The position numbers and the translations under genes were made by a program. The notes under the pieces were generated by a model, which did not search any database, had not been told where the DNA came from, and saw nothing but the letters and a program-made list of their open reading frames with translations. A stretch of DNA of 37,265 bases from Ilumatobacteraceae bacterium (lineage in GTDB: Bacteria; Actinomycetota; Acidimicrobiia; Acidimicrobiales; Ilumatobacteraceae), in the NCBI GenBank assembly GCA_030727685.1, contig JANRBC010000027.1:1-37265 (forward strand). The letters run 5' to 3'. Each line of letters begins with the position of its first letter. Position 1 is the first letter of the stretch. Below are positions 16,882-23,487 of this stretch, piece after piece.

Positions 16882-17667
16882 TTACGCCGATGGATTTGAT
16901 AGTGCGCGGAAGAGTGCGCGAACGTTGTCGCCCGAAATCGGCACGCGATGACCGGTGCGTGAGATAAAACCCAGTTGAACCCCGGTTGATGGGTCGAGCA
17001 CCGTAAAAACCTGCTCATGGCCGTCTGCGTCGACAATCACATCAGTAAGTAGCGGCACATTTGCAGCCTTCAACGCTTGTTGCACGAAGCCCGCATTGAG
17101 CACCTCGATCGCGATGTGTTGAACACCTGAACCGTGGGTTGCAAGATGCGCATCGACACCTGGGTCGCCAGGCCCAACCAGAACAACCGTGACGCCACCA
17201 GCGTCTGCGGTAACAATTGCCGAATCTTGTGTCGGTGTGATCTTGAAGCCAAGCGAAGTTAAAAACTGAATTGCAGCTGGCAGATTAGTGACGGCAACAA
17301 CAACATGATCAATTCGACAGGCGACAGTGTCGAGAGCGCTACGAAGTGCATCGGCCGTCTTGTTTGGCGCCGGCTCTGTACGAACTTCGGCGATTTCAAT
17401 GCGATGAGTTTCGGCAAGCAAGATTCGAAACAACTGCTCTGTGAAATCTGGATCAACCTGCTTGTCGATTGCCCATTGTCGGCGCAGATTCAAAACTTCA
17501 CGCACTCGCTGGGGTTGCATCACCGCAGTAGCAGTCTCGGCTTTGACCGCAGCAACTTGTTTGCAAACCGCCATGCGTTCAGCGAGCAAGTTGACAATCG
17601 CCGCGTCAATGTCGTCGATGTTCTTGCGCAACTCGTTTAAATTTTTTGAGTTTGTTGCCTCACTCAT
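16882..17667 (-). CDS. Chorismate mutase (AroQ type) fused to a VOC/glyoxalase-like domain
   Basis: In this 261-aa protein, residues ~8-92 form an AroQ helical chorismate mutase (chorismate to prephenate). Matching positions are R14, R31 and K42 in the LRKNIDDIDAAIVNLLAER pattern, plus the Q51/R54 region. Residues ~117-240 form a VOC domain: RIDHVVVAVTNL, GVQHIAIEV, then GVQLGFISRTG. Candidate metal ligands are H121 and H184; the usual acidic ligand position reads Q231, so metal use is uncertain. It may resemble the 4-hydroxyphenylpyruvate dioxygenase fold family. ATG 17667 overlaps the ribE stop as ATGA, so translation is coupled; a GTG four codons earlier is rejected for that reason. The joint function of the two domains is not known to me. 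Confidence 0.82.
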   Translation of the reverse strand: MSEATNSKNLNELRKNIDDIDAAIVNLLAERMAVCKQVAAVKAETATAVMQPQRVREVLNLRRQWAIDKQVDPDFTEQLFRILLAETHRIEIAEVRTEPAPNKTADALRSALDTVACRIDHVVVAVTNLPAAIQFLTSLGFKITPTQDSAIVTADAGGVTVVLVGPGDPGVDAHLATHGSGVQHIAIEVLNAGFVQQALKAANVPLLTDVIVDADGHEQVFTVLDPSTGVQLGFISRTGHRVPISGDNVRALFRALSNPSA

Positions 17668-18263
17668 CGGCGCCACCACTTTTTAGCGCGTGATGCTTTC
17701 GCCGCCGGCGGGTTCATCCGTTCGATATGTTTTGCCAACATGTCCATTTCGATGTTCACTTTGTCGCCGACCTTGCGCACGCCGAGCGTCGTGACTTGCT
17801 GAGTGTGCGGAATAACGGCAACAGTAAAAGTGTCATCAGTCAAATTGAACGCAGTCAGACTTATGCCGTCAACTGTGACTGAGCCTTTTTCAACAATTAA
17901 GTGCATCAAGTCGCGCGAGATGCGCACGACAAGGTTTGGCGCGGGGGCAACAATTTCGCCGACGCTGTCGACATGGCCCAAAACCAAATGGCCGCCGAGT
18001 CGATCACCGAGCGCCATCGGGCGTTCAAGGTTGACGACATCACCAATTTTCAGTGAGCCGAGATTTGTGCGCGAGAATGTTTCGTCGCTGACGTCAGTCA
18101 TCCACGAATTTGTGTCGAGATCGACAACGGTCAGGCAGCAACCATTGACGGCAATCGATGAACCGATTTTTGAACCCTCGAGCACGGTTTGCGCCGAGAT
18201 GCGCAGACGCGAACCATTCAGTTCAGAGACTTTGCCAAGTTCTTCAACGATGCCAGTGAACAC
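17664..18263 (-). CDS. ribE: Riboflavin synthase, alpha subunit
   Basis: This 199-aa enzyme dismutates two 6,7-dimethyl-8-ribityllumazine molecules into riboflavin plus 5-amino-6-ribitylaminouracil. The N-terminal signature MFTGIVEELG is diagnostic. The two internally repeated lumazine-binding barrels are visible: GSSIAVNGCCLTVVDL in the first and KGSVTVDGISLTAFNL in the second. Start is GTG at 18263. The basic C-terminal tail (KASRAKKWWRR) overlaps the next gene in ATGA. One product of this reaction is a substrate of the neighbouring FbiC. It is divergent from rpsO. No FMN riboswitch was recognised in the short upstream region. Confidence 0.97.
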   Translation of the reverse strand: MFTGIVEELGKVSELNGSRLRISAQTVLEGSKIGSSIAVNGCCLTVVDLDTNSWMTDVSDETFSRTNLGSLKIGDVVNLERPMALGDRLGGHLVLGHVDSVGEIVAPAPNLVVRISRDLMHLIVEKGSVTVDGISLTAFNLTDDTFTVAVIPHTQQVTTLGVRKVGDKVNIEMDMLAKHIERMNPPAAKASRAKKWWRR

Positions 18264-18323
18264 GCCATTTGAGACTACTTATATAGATGGCTTCGCGGTG
18301 GGTGGTTTCGGTGGGGCGGCGCC

Positions 18324-18354
18324 GTAGATTGAAGGGGTCTACTTGGGCTAATAC
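18324..18354 (+). promoter_or_regulatory. Putative rpsO promoter with overlapping inverted repeat
   Basis: TAATAC (18349-18354) is a good -10 candidate for rpsO. Upstream, TTGAAG (18329-18334) is a possible -35, but its 14-bp spacing is short. An inverted repeat GTAGA-N9-TCTAC (18324-18328 and 18338-18342) covers that position and could be an operator. Transcription from here would give a leader of about 95 nt. Confidence 0.4.
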
Positions 18355-18366
18355 CTCGGGTGCGAT

Positions 18367-18434
18367 GCCAACAACCAAAAGGTTGAGGCGACCAGATCTC
18401 TCACGGGCTGCGAGTGCAGTGCCAATTTGAGAGA
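18367..18434 (+). promoter_or_regulatory. Structured rpsO leader, candidate S15 autoregulatory RNA
   Basis: Two hairpins precede rpsO. The first is GCC (67-69)/GGC (87-89) enclosing CAACC-AAAA-GGTTG (18372-18385). The second is TCTCTCA/TGAGAGA (18397-18403/18428-18434), a perfect 7-bp stem enclosing CTGC-GAGT-GCAG (18408-18419). The downstream stem ends about 20 nt before the ATG, next to the AAAGG ribosome-binding region. S15 is known to repress its own mRNA through different leader structures in different phyla; assignment of this one is inference. Confidence 0.5.
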
Positions 18435-18454
18435 ATTCGAAAGGCAGAAAAGAA

Positions 18455-18718
18455 ATGGCGATTAGTCCAAAAAAAGACGTCATCAGCAAACACGGACAGC
18501 ACGCAAAAGACTCCGGTTCACCAGAAGTGCAAATTGCACTTCTCACTGAACGAATCAACAGTCTCACCGAGCACTTGAAGAGCCATGTTAAAGACCACCA
18601 CTCACGTCGTGGCCTTTTGATGATGGTTGGTCGTCGTCGCCGAATGCTTGACTACGTTCGCAAGAACGACATCGAAAAGTATCGAAAACTTCTCGAGTCA
18701 CTTGATTTGCGTCGTTAA
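18455..18718 (+). CDS. rpsO: 30S ribosomal protein S15
   Basis: This 87-aa protein binds the 16S rRNA central-domain three-way junction during 30S assembly. The sequence is a canonical S15: [22 protein letters not shown], then [23 protein letters not shown] and the LRR end (short parts of a continuous match). Length is normal. ATG 18455 is preceded by AAAGGCAG at a suitable distance. It is followed by pnp after 182 bp, the widespread rpsO-pnp arrangement. The leader contains a multi-hairpin element that could allow feedback by S15 itself. Confidence 0.98.
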   Translation: MAISPKKDVISKHGQHAKDSGSPEVQIALLTERINSLTEHLKSHVKDHHSRRGLLMMVGRRRRMLDYVRKNDIEKYRKLLESLDLRR

Positions 18719-18753
18719 TCAGTTTCTAATCTCGAATTAATAAACAAAAAAAT

Positions 18754-18779
18754 AACCAACGAACATAATGAAGTTGGTT
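18754..18779 (-). terminator. Reverse-strand Rho-independent terminator-like hairpin
   Basis: A perfect 7-bp inverted repeat AACCAAC/GTTGGTT (18754-18760 and 18773-18779) has a 12-nt loop. On the forward strand it is preceded by an A-rich run (18742-18752), so reverse transcripts would have the stem followed by a run of seven U residues. No reverse gene lies upstream, so it would act on antisense RNA from the pnp side before it reaches rpsO. Confidence 0.4.
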
Positions 18780-18852
18780 GTCAGTTGAAGATCTCGCGGA
18801 CGATAAAAAAGTTTGCGAGGTTTCCAACTGGGAACCGACCTTGTGTTCACAA
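18778..18852 (+). promoter_or_regulatory. Structured pnp leader with candidate promoter
   Basis: TTGTCA (18778-18783) and GATAAA (18802-18807), 18 bp apart, form a weak promoter candidate. Downstream is a hairpin GGTTTCC-AACT-GGGAACC (18819-18836, one G-U pair), overlapping a competing CTCGC/GCGAG pairing (18793-18797/18815-18819). A short inverted repeat TTGTGTTCACAA lies at 18841-18852. pnp mRNA leaders are autoregulated in other bacteria; the same here is inference. Confidence 0.35.
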
Positions 18853-18900
18853 AAGTCTGTGGCTCCGTAAATAAACGGCGCAGACACGAAAGGAATAACC

Positions 18901-21390
18901 ATGGCCGAGGCCATTTCAGTAAGCGGTGCAATTTCAGGCACCGATAAAACTCTCTCATTTGAGACGGGTAAATTCGCTTTGCAATCGCAAGGTGCAGTAG
19001 TAGCAAAAATCGGCAAGACAACAGTTCTTGCCACAGCAAACGCAGCAAAGGGCGTGCGTGACGGCATCGACTTCTTTCCGTTGACAGTCGATGTTGAAGA
19101 GCGAGCATACGCAGCCGGCAAAATTCCGGGTTCGTTCTTTCGTCGTGAAGGTCGACCAAGTCAACAAGCGATTCTCACTTGTCGTTTGACAGATCGTCCA
19201 TTGCGTCCGGCCTTCCCAGATGGCTACCGCAATGAGACTCAAGTTGTAATCACCGTTATTGGTGCCGACCAAACCAACCCGCACGATGTTTTGGCGATCA
19301 ACGCAGCATCTGCGTCGTTCATGATCTCGGGCATTCCATTTGACGGACCAATCGGTGCAGTGCGTTTGGCTTTCAGTCAAGACGGCTCATGGATTGCACA
19401 TCCGACATTCGAAGAAGGCGAGCAATCAACTTTCGAATTGGTAGTCGCAGGTCGAGAACTCGACAATGGCGATGTTGCCGTGATGATGGTTGAAGCCGGT
19501 GGCACCGAAAAGAGTTTCACTTACTACGCCGACGGCGCACCAAAAGTTACAGAAGAAGTTATTGCTAGCGGCCTTGAGGCTTCAAAGCAGTTCATCAAAG
19601 AGTCGATCAAACTTCAACGTCAACTTGTTGCCAGCGTTATCGCAACTCGCGGACCAATCGAGCCGCTGAAATACACACCCGTGCTCGACTACACCGACGA
19701 GTTGTTCGCCGCAGTTGAGTCTGCAGCAACGACAAAACTTCAGCCGGCAATTCGCATTGCGCTCAAGAGCGATCGCAACGCAGCAATTGACGATGCAACT
19801 GCACAGACACTTGCCGAACTTGCCGAAAAGTTTCCTGGTCAAGAAAAGCAGATCAAAGAAGCCGTTCGCTCGTTGACCAAAAAGCTTGTTCGCAAGCGAG
19901 TTGTCGACGAGGGCATTCGTATCGATGGTCGTGGTCCAGCCGATCTGCGTCCGGTTTCAGCCGAAGTTGGTTTGATACCGACTGCACACGGCACCGGTTT
20001 GTTTCAACGCGGCGAGACTCAAGTGCTCAACGTATTGACAATGGCGATGCCAAAGATGAATCAGATGATCGACTCGATCACACCTGAGACTTCGAAGCGT
20101 TACATGCACGACTACAACATGGCGCCATGGGCGAACGGTGAAACCGGTCGCGTCGGCACGCCAAAGCGTCGCGAAATCGGACACGGTGCGCTCGCTGAGC
20201 GTGCGTTGTTTCCGGTTGTGCCAAGCCAAGAAGAGTTTGCCTACACATTGCGCTTGGTAAGCGAAGTGTTGTCGTCAAACGGTTCGACATCGATGGCTTC
20301 AGTTTGTGCGTCAAGTCTTTCATTAATGGATGCAGGTGTGCCGATCGTTGCGCCAGTCGCAGGTATCGCCATGGGTCTCATCTTTGATCAAGGCAAGTAC
20401 ACCGCATTGACAGACATTCTTGGTGCCGAAGATGCATTCGGCGACATGGACTTCAAAGTCGCCGGCACTGCAGACGCAGTGACGGCATTGCAGCTCGACA
20501 CAAAAATCGAGGGTATTCCGAGTGATGTTTTGGCGAAAGCTTTGCAACAAGCCAAAGACGCTCGTTTGAAGATTCTCGACGTGATGAACTCGGCGATCAG
20601 TGCACCGCGTGCAACTGTCAACGAGAGCGCGCCGAAGATTGTCACCTTCACGATTCCGCTTGACAAAGTCGGCGAAGTAATCGGACCAAAGGGCAAAGTT
20701 ATCAACACGATTCAGCAAGAAACTGGTGCTGAGATAAACGTGTCTGACGACGGCGCAACTGGCATCATCACAATTGGTTCACCAGACAACTCAAAAGTTG
20801 AAGATGCGAAATCTCGCATCTTGGCGATTGTTGATCCGCCAACTGCAGAACTCGGCGCTGTTTACACAGGTCGCGTTGTTAACACTGCGGCCTTTGGTGC
20901 ATTCGTAAATATTTTGCCTGGCCGCGACGGCTTGGTACATATTTCGAAACTTGGCAATGGTCAACGAGTTGCGCGCGTCGAAGACGTGCTTAACATCGGT
21001 GATGAAGTTCAGGTTCGCGTTGATGACATCGACGATCGTGGCAAGGTGAGCCTTAGCTTGATTGGTCCAGATGGCGAAGTCATCAAGGGCTCAGGTGGCG
21101 GTTCTGCCGGCGCGCAAGCCGATCGCGGAGATCGCGGTCCACGTCCTCGTTCGAATGACCGCGGTGATCGCAATGATCGTCCTCGTTCGAATGACCGAGG
21201 TGGTCGTGGTGATCGCAATGACCGTGGTCCACGAAATGATCGCGGTGGTCGCAACGATCGTCCACGTTCAAACGATCGTCCGCGCTCGAACGATCGAGAT
21301 GGCCGCAATGCTCCGTCAGATGCAGTCAGCGTAAGTTTCGAAGAAGAGTTTGACCGCGATTTGCGCAATGACCTCGGAGATCTCGGCTGA
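18901..21390 (+). CDS. pnp: Polyribonucleotide nucleotidyltransferase (PNPase)
   Basis: This 829-aa 3'-5' phosphorolytic exoribonuclease is active as a ring-shaped trimer. In order it has two RNase PH-like cores joined by an alpha-helical domain, a KH domain with GPKGK (around residue 600), an S1 domain (VYTGRVVNTAAFGAFVNI onward) and a long charged tail. The FFRREGRPSQQAILTCRL stretch in core 1 and GHGALAERAL in core 2 are family signatures. The tail (about residues 735-795) repeats RGDRNDR and PRSNDR units, and is probably disordered and RNA-contacting. AAAGGA lies about 7 nt before ATG 18901. Actinobacterial PNPases may also make guanosine tetraphosphates (family knowledge). dapB starts one base after the stop. 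Confidence 0.97.
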   Translation: MAEAISVSGAISGTDKTLSFETGKFALQSQGAVVAKIGKTTVLATANAAKGVRDGIDFFPLTVDVEERAYAAGKIPGSFFRREGRPSQQAILTCRLTDRPLRPAFPDGYRNETQVVITVIGADQTNPHDVLAINAASASFMISGIPFDGPIGAVRLAFSQDGSWIAHPTFEEGEQSTFELVVAGRELDNGDVAVMMVEAGGTEKSFTYYADGAPKVTEEVIASGLEASKQFIKESIKLQRQLVASVIATRGPIEPLKYTPVLDYTDELFAAVESAATTKLQPAIRIALKSDRNAAIDDATAQTLAELAEKFPGQEKQIKEAVRSLTKKLVRKRVVDEGIRIDGRGPADLRPVSAEVGLIPTAHGTGLFQRGETQVLNVLTMAMPKMNQMIDSITPETSKRYMHDYNMAPWANGETGRVGTPKRREIGHGALAERALFPVVPSQEEFAYTLRLVSEVLSSNGSTSMASVCASSLSLMDAGVPIVAPVAGIAMGLIFDQGKYTALTDILGAEDAFGDMDFKVAGTADAVTALQLDTKIEGIPSDVLAKALQQAKDARLKILDVMNSAISAPRATVNESAPKIVTFTIPLDKVGEVIGPKGKVINTIQQETGAEINVSDDGATGIITIGSPDNSKVEDAKSRILAIVDPPTAELGAVYTGRVVNTAAFGAFVNILPGRDGLVHISKLGNGQRVARVEDVLNIGDEVQVRVDDIDDRGKVSLSLIGPDGEVIKGSGGGSAGAQADRGDRGPRPRSNDRGDRNDRPRSNDRGGRGDRNDRGPRNDRGGRNDRPRSNDRPRSNDRDGRNAPSDAVSVSFEEEFDRDLRNDLGDLG

Positions 21391-21391
21391 G

Positions 21392-22159
21392 ATGACGATT
21401 CGCGTCGGTGTCATTGGCGCTGCCGGTCGGATGGGGGCAACGGTCTGTTCTGCAGTCGTTGCCGATAAAAACTTAGAACTTGTCGCCGCGGTTGATTCTG
21501 CGTCGGCTGGTTCTGTGGTTCATGGCATCGCGGTGTCTTCAGAACTTCGTGCTCTTGCCGACGCCAAGGTTGACGTAGCCGTCGACTTCACGGTCGCGGC
21601 GGCTTCGCGTATCAATCTGCCTTGGTTGGCGATGCACAACATTCACGCTGTTGTCGGCACCACTGGGTTCACAGACAAAGACATCGAAGATTTTAAAAAA
21701 ATATTTTCGTCGAGTAACTGCATTGTCGCGCCAAACTTTGCAATCGGCGCCGTATTGATGATGCGCTTTGCCGAAATAGCCGCACCATTTTTTGAAACCG
21801 CCGAGATAATCGAGATACATCACGATGGCAAAGCCGACTCACCCTCGGGCACGGCAATTTCAACGGCAAAACGTATGGTCAGTGCGAGCAATGCATGGGC
21901 AAAAGATCCAACCACCCACGAGGCAATTGCTGGCGCGCGCGGCGCCAAAGGCCCTGGCGATATTCCGATTCATGCGGTTCGCATGCGCGGCGTCGTAGCC
22001 AATCAAGAAGTTGTGCTTGGCACTCAAGGTCAGACATTGACGATTCGGCATGACACCATCGATCGAGCGAGTTTCATGCCTGGTGTTGTGTTGGCGTGCA
22101 AAAAAATTGCCGAGCACAAGGGCTTTACCCTCGGGCTCGACAAATTTTTAGAAATCTAA
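21392..22159 (+). CDS. dapB: 4-hydroxy-tetrahydrodipicolinate reductase
   Basis: This 255-aa NAD(P)H-dependent enzyme carries out the second committed step toward diaminopimelate and lysine. Visible are the nucleotide-binding motif GAAGRMG near residue 9 and the catalytic/substrate loop EIHHDGKADSPSGTA, whose second His and Lys are key residues. Length is typical. ATG 21392 is one base after the pnp stop (TGA-G-ATG). An earlier in-frame ATG at 21350 would add 14 residues overlapping pnp and is unlikely. Translation may be coupled to pnp. The partner enzyme gene dapA lies about 5 kb further on in the same orientation. Confidence 0.97.
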   Translation: MTIRVGVIGAAGRMGATVCSAVVADKNLELVAAVDSASAGSVVHGIAVSSELRALADAKVDVAVDFTVAAASRINLPWLAMHNIHAVVGTTGFTDKDIEDFKKIFSSSNCIVAPNFAIGAVLMMRFAEIAAPFFETAEIIEIHHDGKADSPSGTAISTAKRMVSASNAWAKDPTTHEAIAGARGAKGPGDIPIHAVRMRGVVANQEVVLGTQGQTLTIRHDTIDRASFMPGVVLACKKIAEHKGFTLGLDKFLEI

Positions 22160-22173
22160 GCGCTGATTTTTAA

Positions 22174-22245
22174 GTGCTGAACTAATCAGCACGGCGAATT
22201 GATCGGAGCGTGCTGAACTAATTAGCGCAGCGAGTTGACTGCAGC
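22174..22245. repeat. Tandem 36-bp repeat with hairpins between convergent genes
   Basis: Two adjacent 36-bp copies (22174-22209 and 22210-22245) are identical at 29 of 36 positions. Each begins GTGCTGA-ACTAA. In copy 1 this closes a perfect 7-bp stem with TCAGCAC; in copy 2 the partner is TTAGCGC, still fully paired through two G-U pairs. The second copy contains the stop and last codons of the tpx-like gene, so the first copy looks like a duplication of that gene's 3' end. It may serve as a bidirectional terminator, although no clear U-tract follows. Confidence 0.7.
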
Positions 22246-22800
22246 GTCATAATTCGGTTCGCTGGCGATCTCGCTAACCAACTCGGTGTGCAACACTTTG
22301 CCTTTTTCGTCGGCGACAACTATTGCTCGCGCCAAGACACCTTTAAGCACGCCGTTTGTCAGGTTGACTCCGAACGCAGAACCAAAATTTGATCTGAATG
22401 ACGAAGCAGTCTTGACGTTGCTGAGACCTTCGCTGCCACAGAAGCGACCCTGCGCAAATGGAAGATCTGCTGACACGCAGTAAACCTCGGTGTTTTGCAA
22501 ACTTGCAGCAATTTCGTTGAACTTGCGAGTGCTTGTTGCACAAGTCGGTGTGTCGATGCTCGGGAAGATATTGAAGATCACTCGCTTGCCGGCAATGTCT
22601 TTATTGCTGATGTCTTTGAGTGCGCTGGTTGTCAAAGAAAACTTTGGCAAAGATTTGCCCGTCTTAGGTAGTTTGCCGCTTACTGAAACCGGATTGCCAC
22701 CCAAAGTAACTGTGGAGCCTGTTTTTTTAACAGTTTTCTTTGCTGTCTTTTTTACGGATTTCTTTTTCGCTTTGTTTGCAGTCTTCTTTTTTGATGCCAT
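22222..22800 (-). CDS. tpx: Thiol peroxidase (Tpx-type peroxiredoxin) with lysine-rich N-terminal tail
   Basis: The core of this 192-aa protein (from about residue 30) is an atypical 2-Cys peroxiredoxin of the Tpx class. It has VTLGGNPVSV at its start, peroxidatic C87 in SIDTPTCATSTRKF, and resolving C121 in FAQGRFCG. It reduces hydrogen peroxide and organic peroxides with thioredoxin. Unusually, 29 residues precede the core, with 13 lysines in the first 27. The tail resembles the basic tails of HU or histone H1-like proteins. The start is well supported: AGGAG lies 6 nt before ATG 22800, and no other start exists between it and the core. Located 12 bp after the DedA-like gene, probably in one operon. 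Confidence 0.9.
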   Translation of the reverse strand: MASKKKTANKAKKKSVKKTAKKTVKKTGSTVTLGGNPVSVSGKLPKTGKSLPKFSLTTSALKDISNKDIAGKRVIFNIFPSIDTPTCATSTRKFNEIAASLQNTEVYCVSADLPFAQGRFCGSEGLSNVKTASSFRSNFGSAFGVNLTNGVLKGVLARAIVVADEKGKVLHTELVSEIASEPNYDAAVNSLR

Positions 22801-22812
22801 GGTTTCTCCTGG

Positions 22813-23403
22813 TCACGTAGTTTTTGGTCGGCCCTTGCGAGCTGATTGCAATGTTGATGCCATAAAAAGCGCACCCACAACCCACCATTGGTAGCGCTCG
22901 ATATAACTTAAAAAGTCGCGGATTTGCTCTTCGAACAATTTGCCGCCGCGCCATAACACAATCAACTTCAGTACGACACCCACGATCAAGAGCGGCACGA
23001 ACTTTTTCGGCGACATTCGTCGATGACCGAGCAGTAAGCAAACGATGTTGCTGCCCGGCATAAGCACGAGAATTGCGGGCCCTGCCTTGTCGACGAGGCG
23101 CTCTGTCCATTTATATATGGCAGGTAGTTCGCCCATGTTGCCCTCAACCCAGCCGAGGGCTTTTGCGCCATACCAGCGACCAACAAAATAAAGCGCAATG
23201 CCAGCGATCAGCACACGTGTAAAACCAATTATTGAATAACTCAAAAGATCGATGTAGGGCACTGAGCCGAACAAGTTGCGGTTTCGTGAACTGAGCATCA
23301 GTACAAGTCGCGGTCGTTCATCGACAAGTGCAGGGCCAATATTGCTGCCGATTGTGCCGGTTACAAATAACAAGGTTGTAAGCGTCAGCACTGCTTTTCG
23401 CAT
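22813..23403 (-). CDS. DedA/VTT-like integral membrane protein
   Basis: This 196-aa protein has a hydrophobic N-terminal helix (AVLTLTTLLFVTG) and several further hydrophobic segments (IIGFTRVLIAGIALYFVG; FVPLLIVGVVLKLIVL; WWVVGALFMA). The pattern GRWYGAKALGW followed by LMPGSNIVCLLLGHRRM resembles the re-entrant arrangement of DedA (SNARE-associated) proteins, which are linked to lipid flipping and membrane homeostasis in other bacteria. The match is by eye and only moderate. ATG 23403 is preferred over a GTG three codons upstream, because TACCGT lies 7 nt before it. The first gene of a pair with the tpx-like gene. Confidence 0.6.
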   Translation of the reverse strand: MRKAVLTLTTLLFVTGTIGSNIGPALVDERPRLVLMLSSRNRNLFGSVPYIDLLSYSIIGFTRVLIAGIALYFVGRWYGAKALGWVEGNMGELPAIYKWTERLVDKAGPAILVLMPGSNIVCLLLGHRRMSPKKFVPLLIVGVVLKLIVLWRGGKLFEEQIRDFLSYIERYQWWVVGALFMASTLQSARKGRPKTT

Positions 23404-23404
23404 T

Positions 23405-23430
23405 CGTAGCACGGTAGCCGACTTGCTACG
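23405..23430. promoter_or_regulatory. Inverted repeat overlapping the DedA-like promoter
   Basis: CGTAGCA (23405-23411) and TGCTACG (23424-23430) are perfect 7-bp arms with a 12-bp spacer. The repeat covers the reverse TACCGT -10 candidate (23416-23411) and the base next to the start codon. Its position suits a repressor operator; no regulator can be named. Confidence 0.35.
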
Positions 23431-23487
23431 GTAATTAAGAGATAGTCAAGATATTTGATATCAGCTACAAGTTTTTTTGGGGGAGCA

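Noticed and set aside
18264-18330. FMN riboswitch upstream of ribE.
   Set aside because: The short upstream sequence lacks the conserved pieces of the FMN element on the ribE strand.
21009-21368. Arg/Ser-rich open frames on both strands in the pnp tail.
   Set aside because: By-products of repeated Arg-Asp-Asn codons; the pnp frame continues in frame from the S1 domain.
21350-21391. Earlier dapB start.
   Set aside because: It would overlap the end of pnp and add 14 residues before the normal Rossmann start; ATG 21392 is adjacent to the pnp stop.
22174-22245. CRISPR array.
   Set aside because: Only two directly adjacent diverged repeats with no spacers; the second copy is part of a coding sequence.
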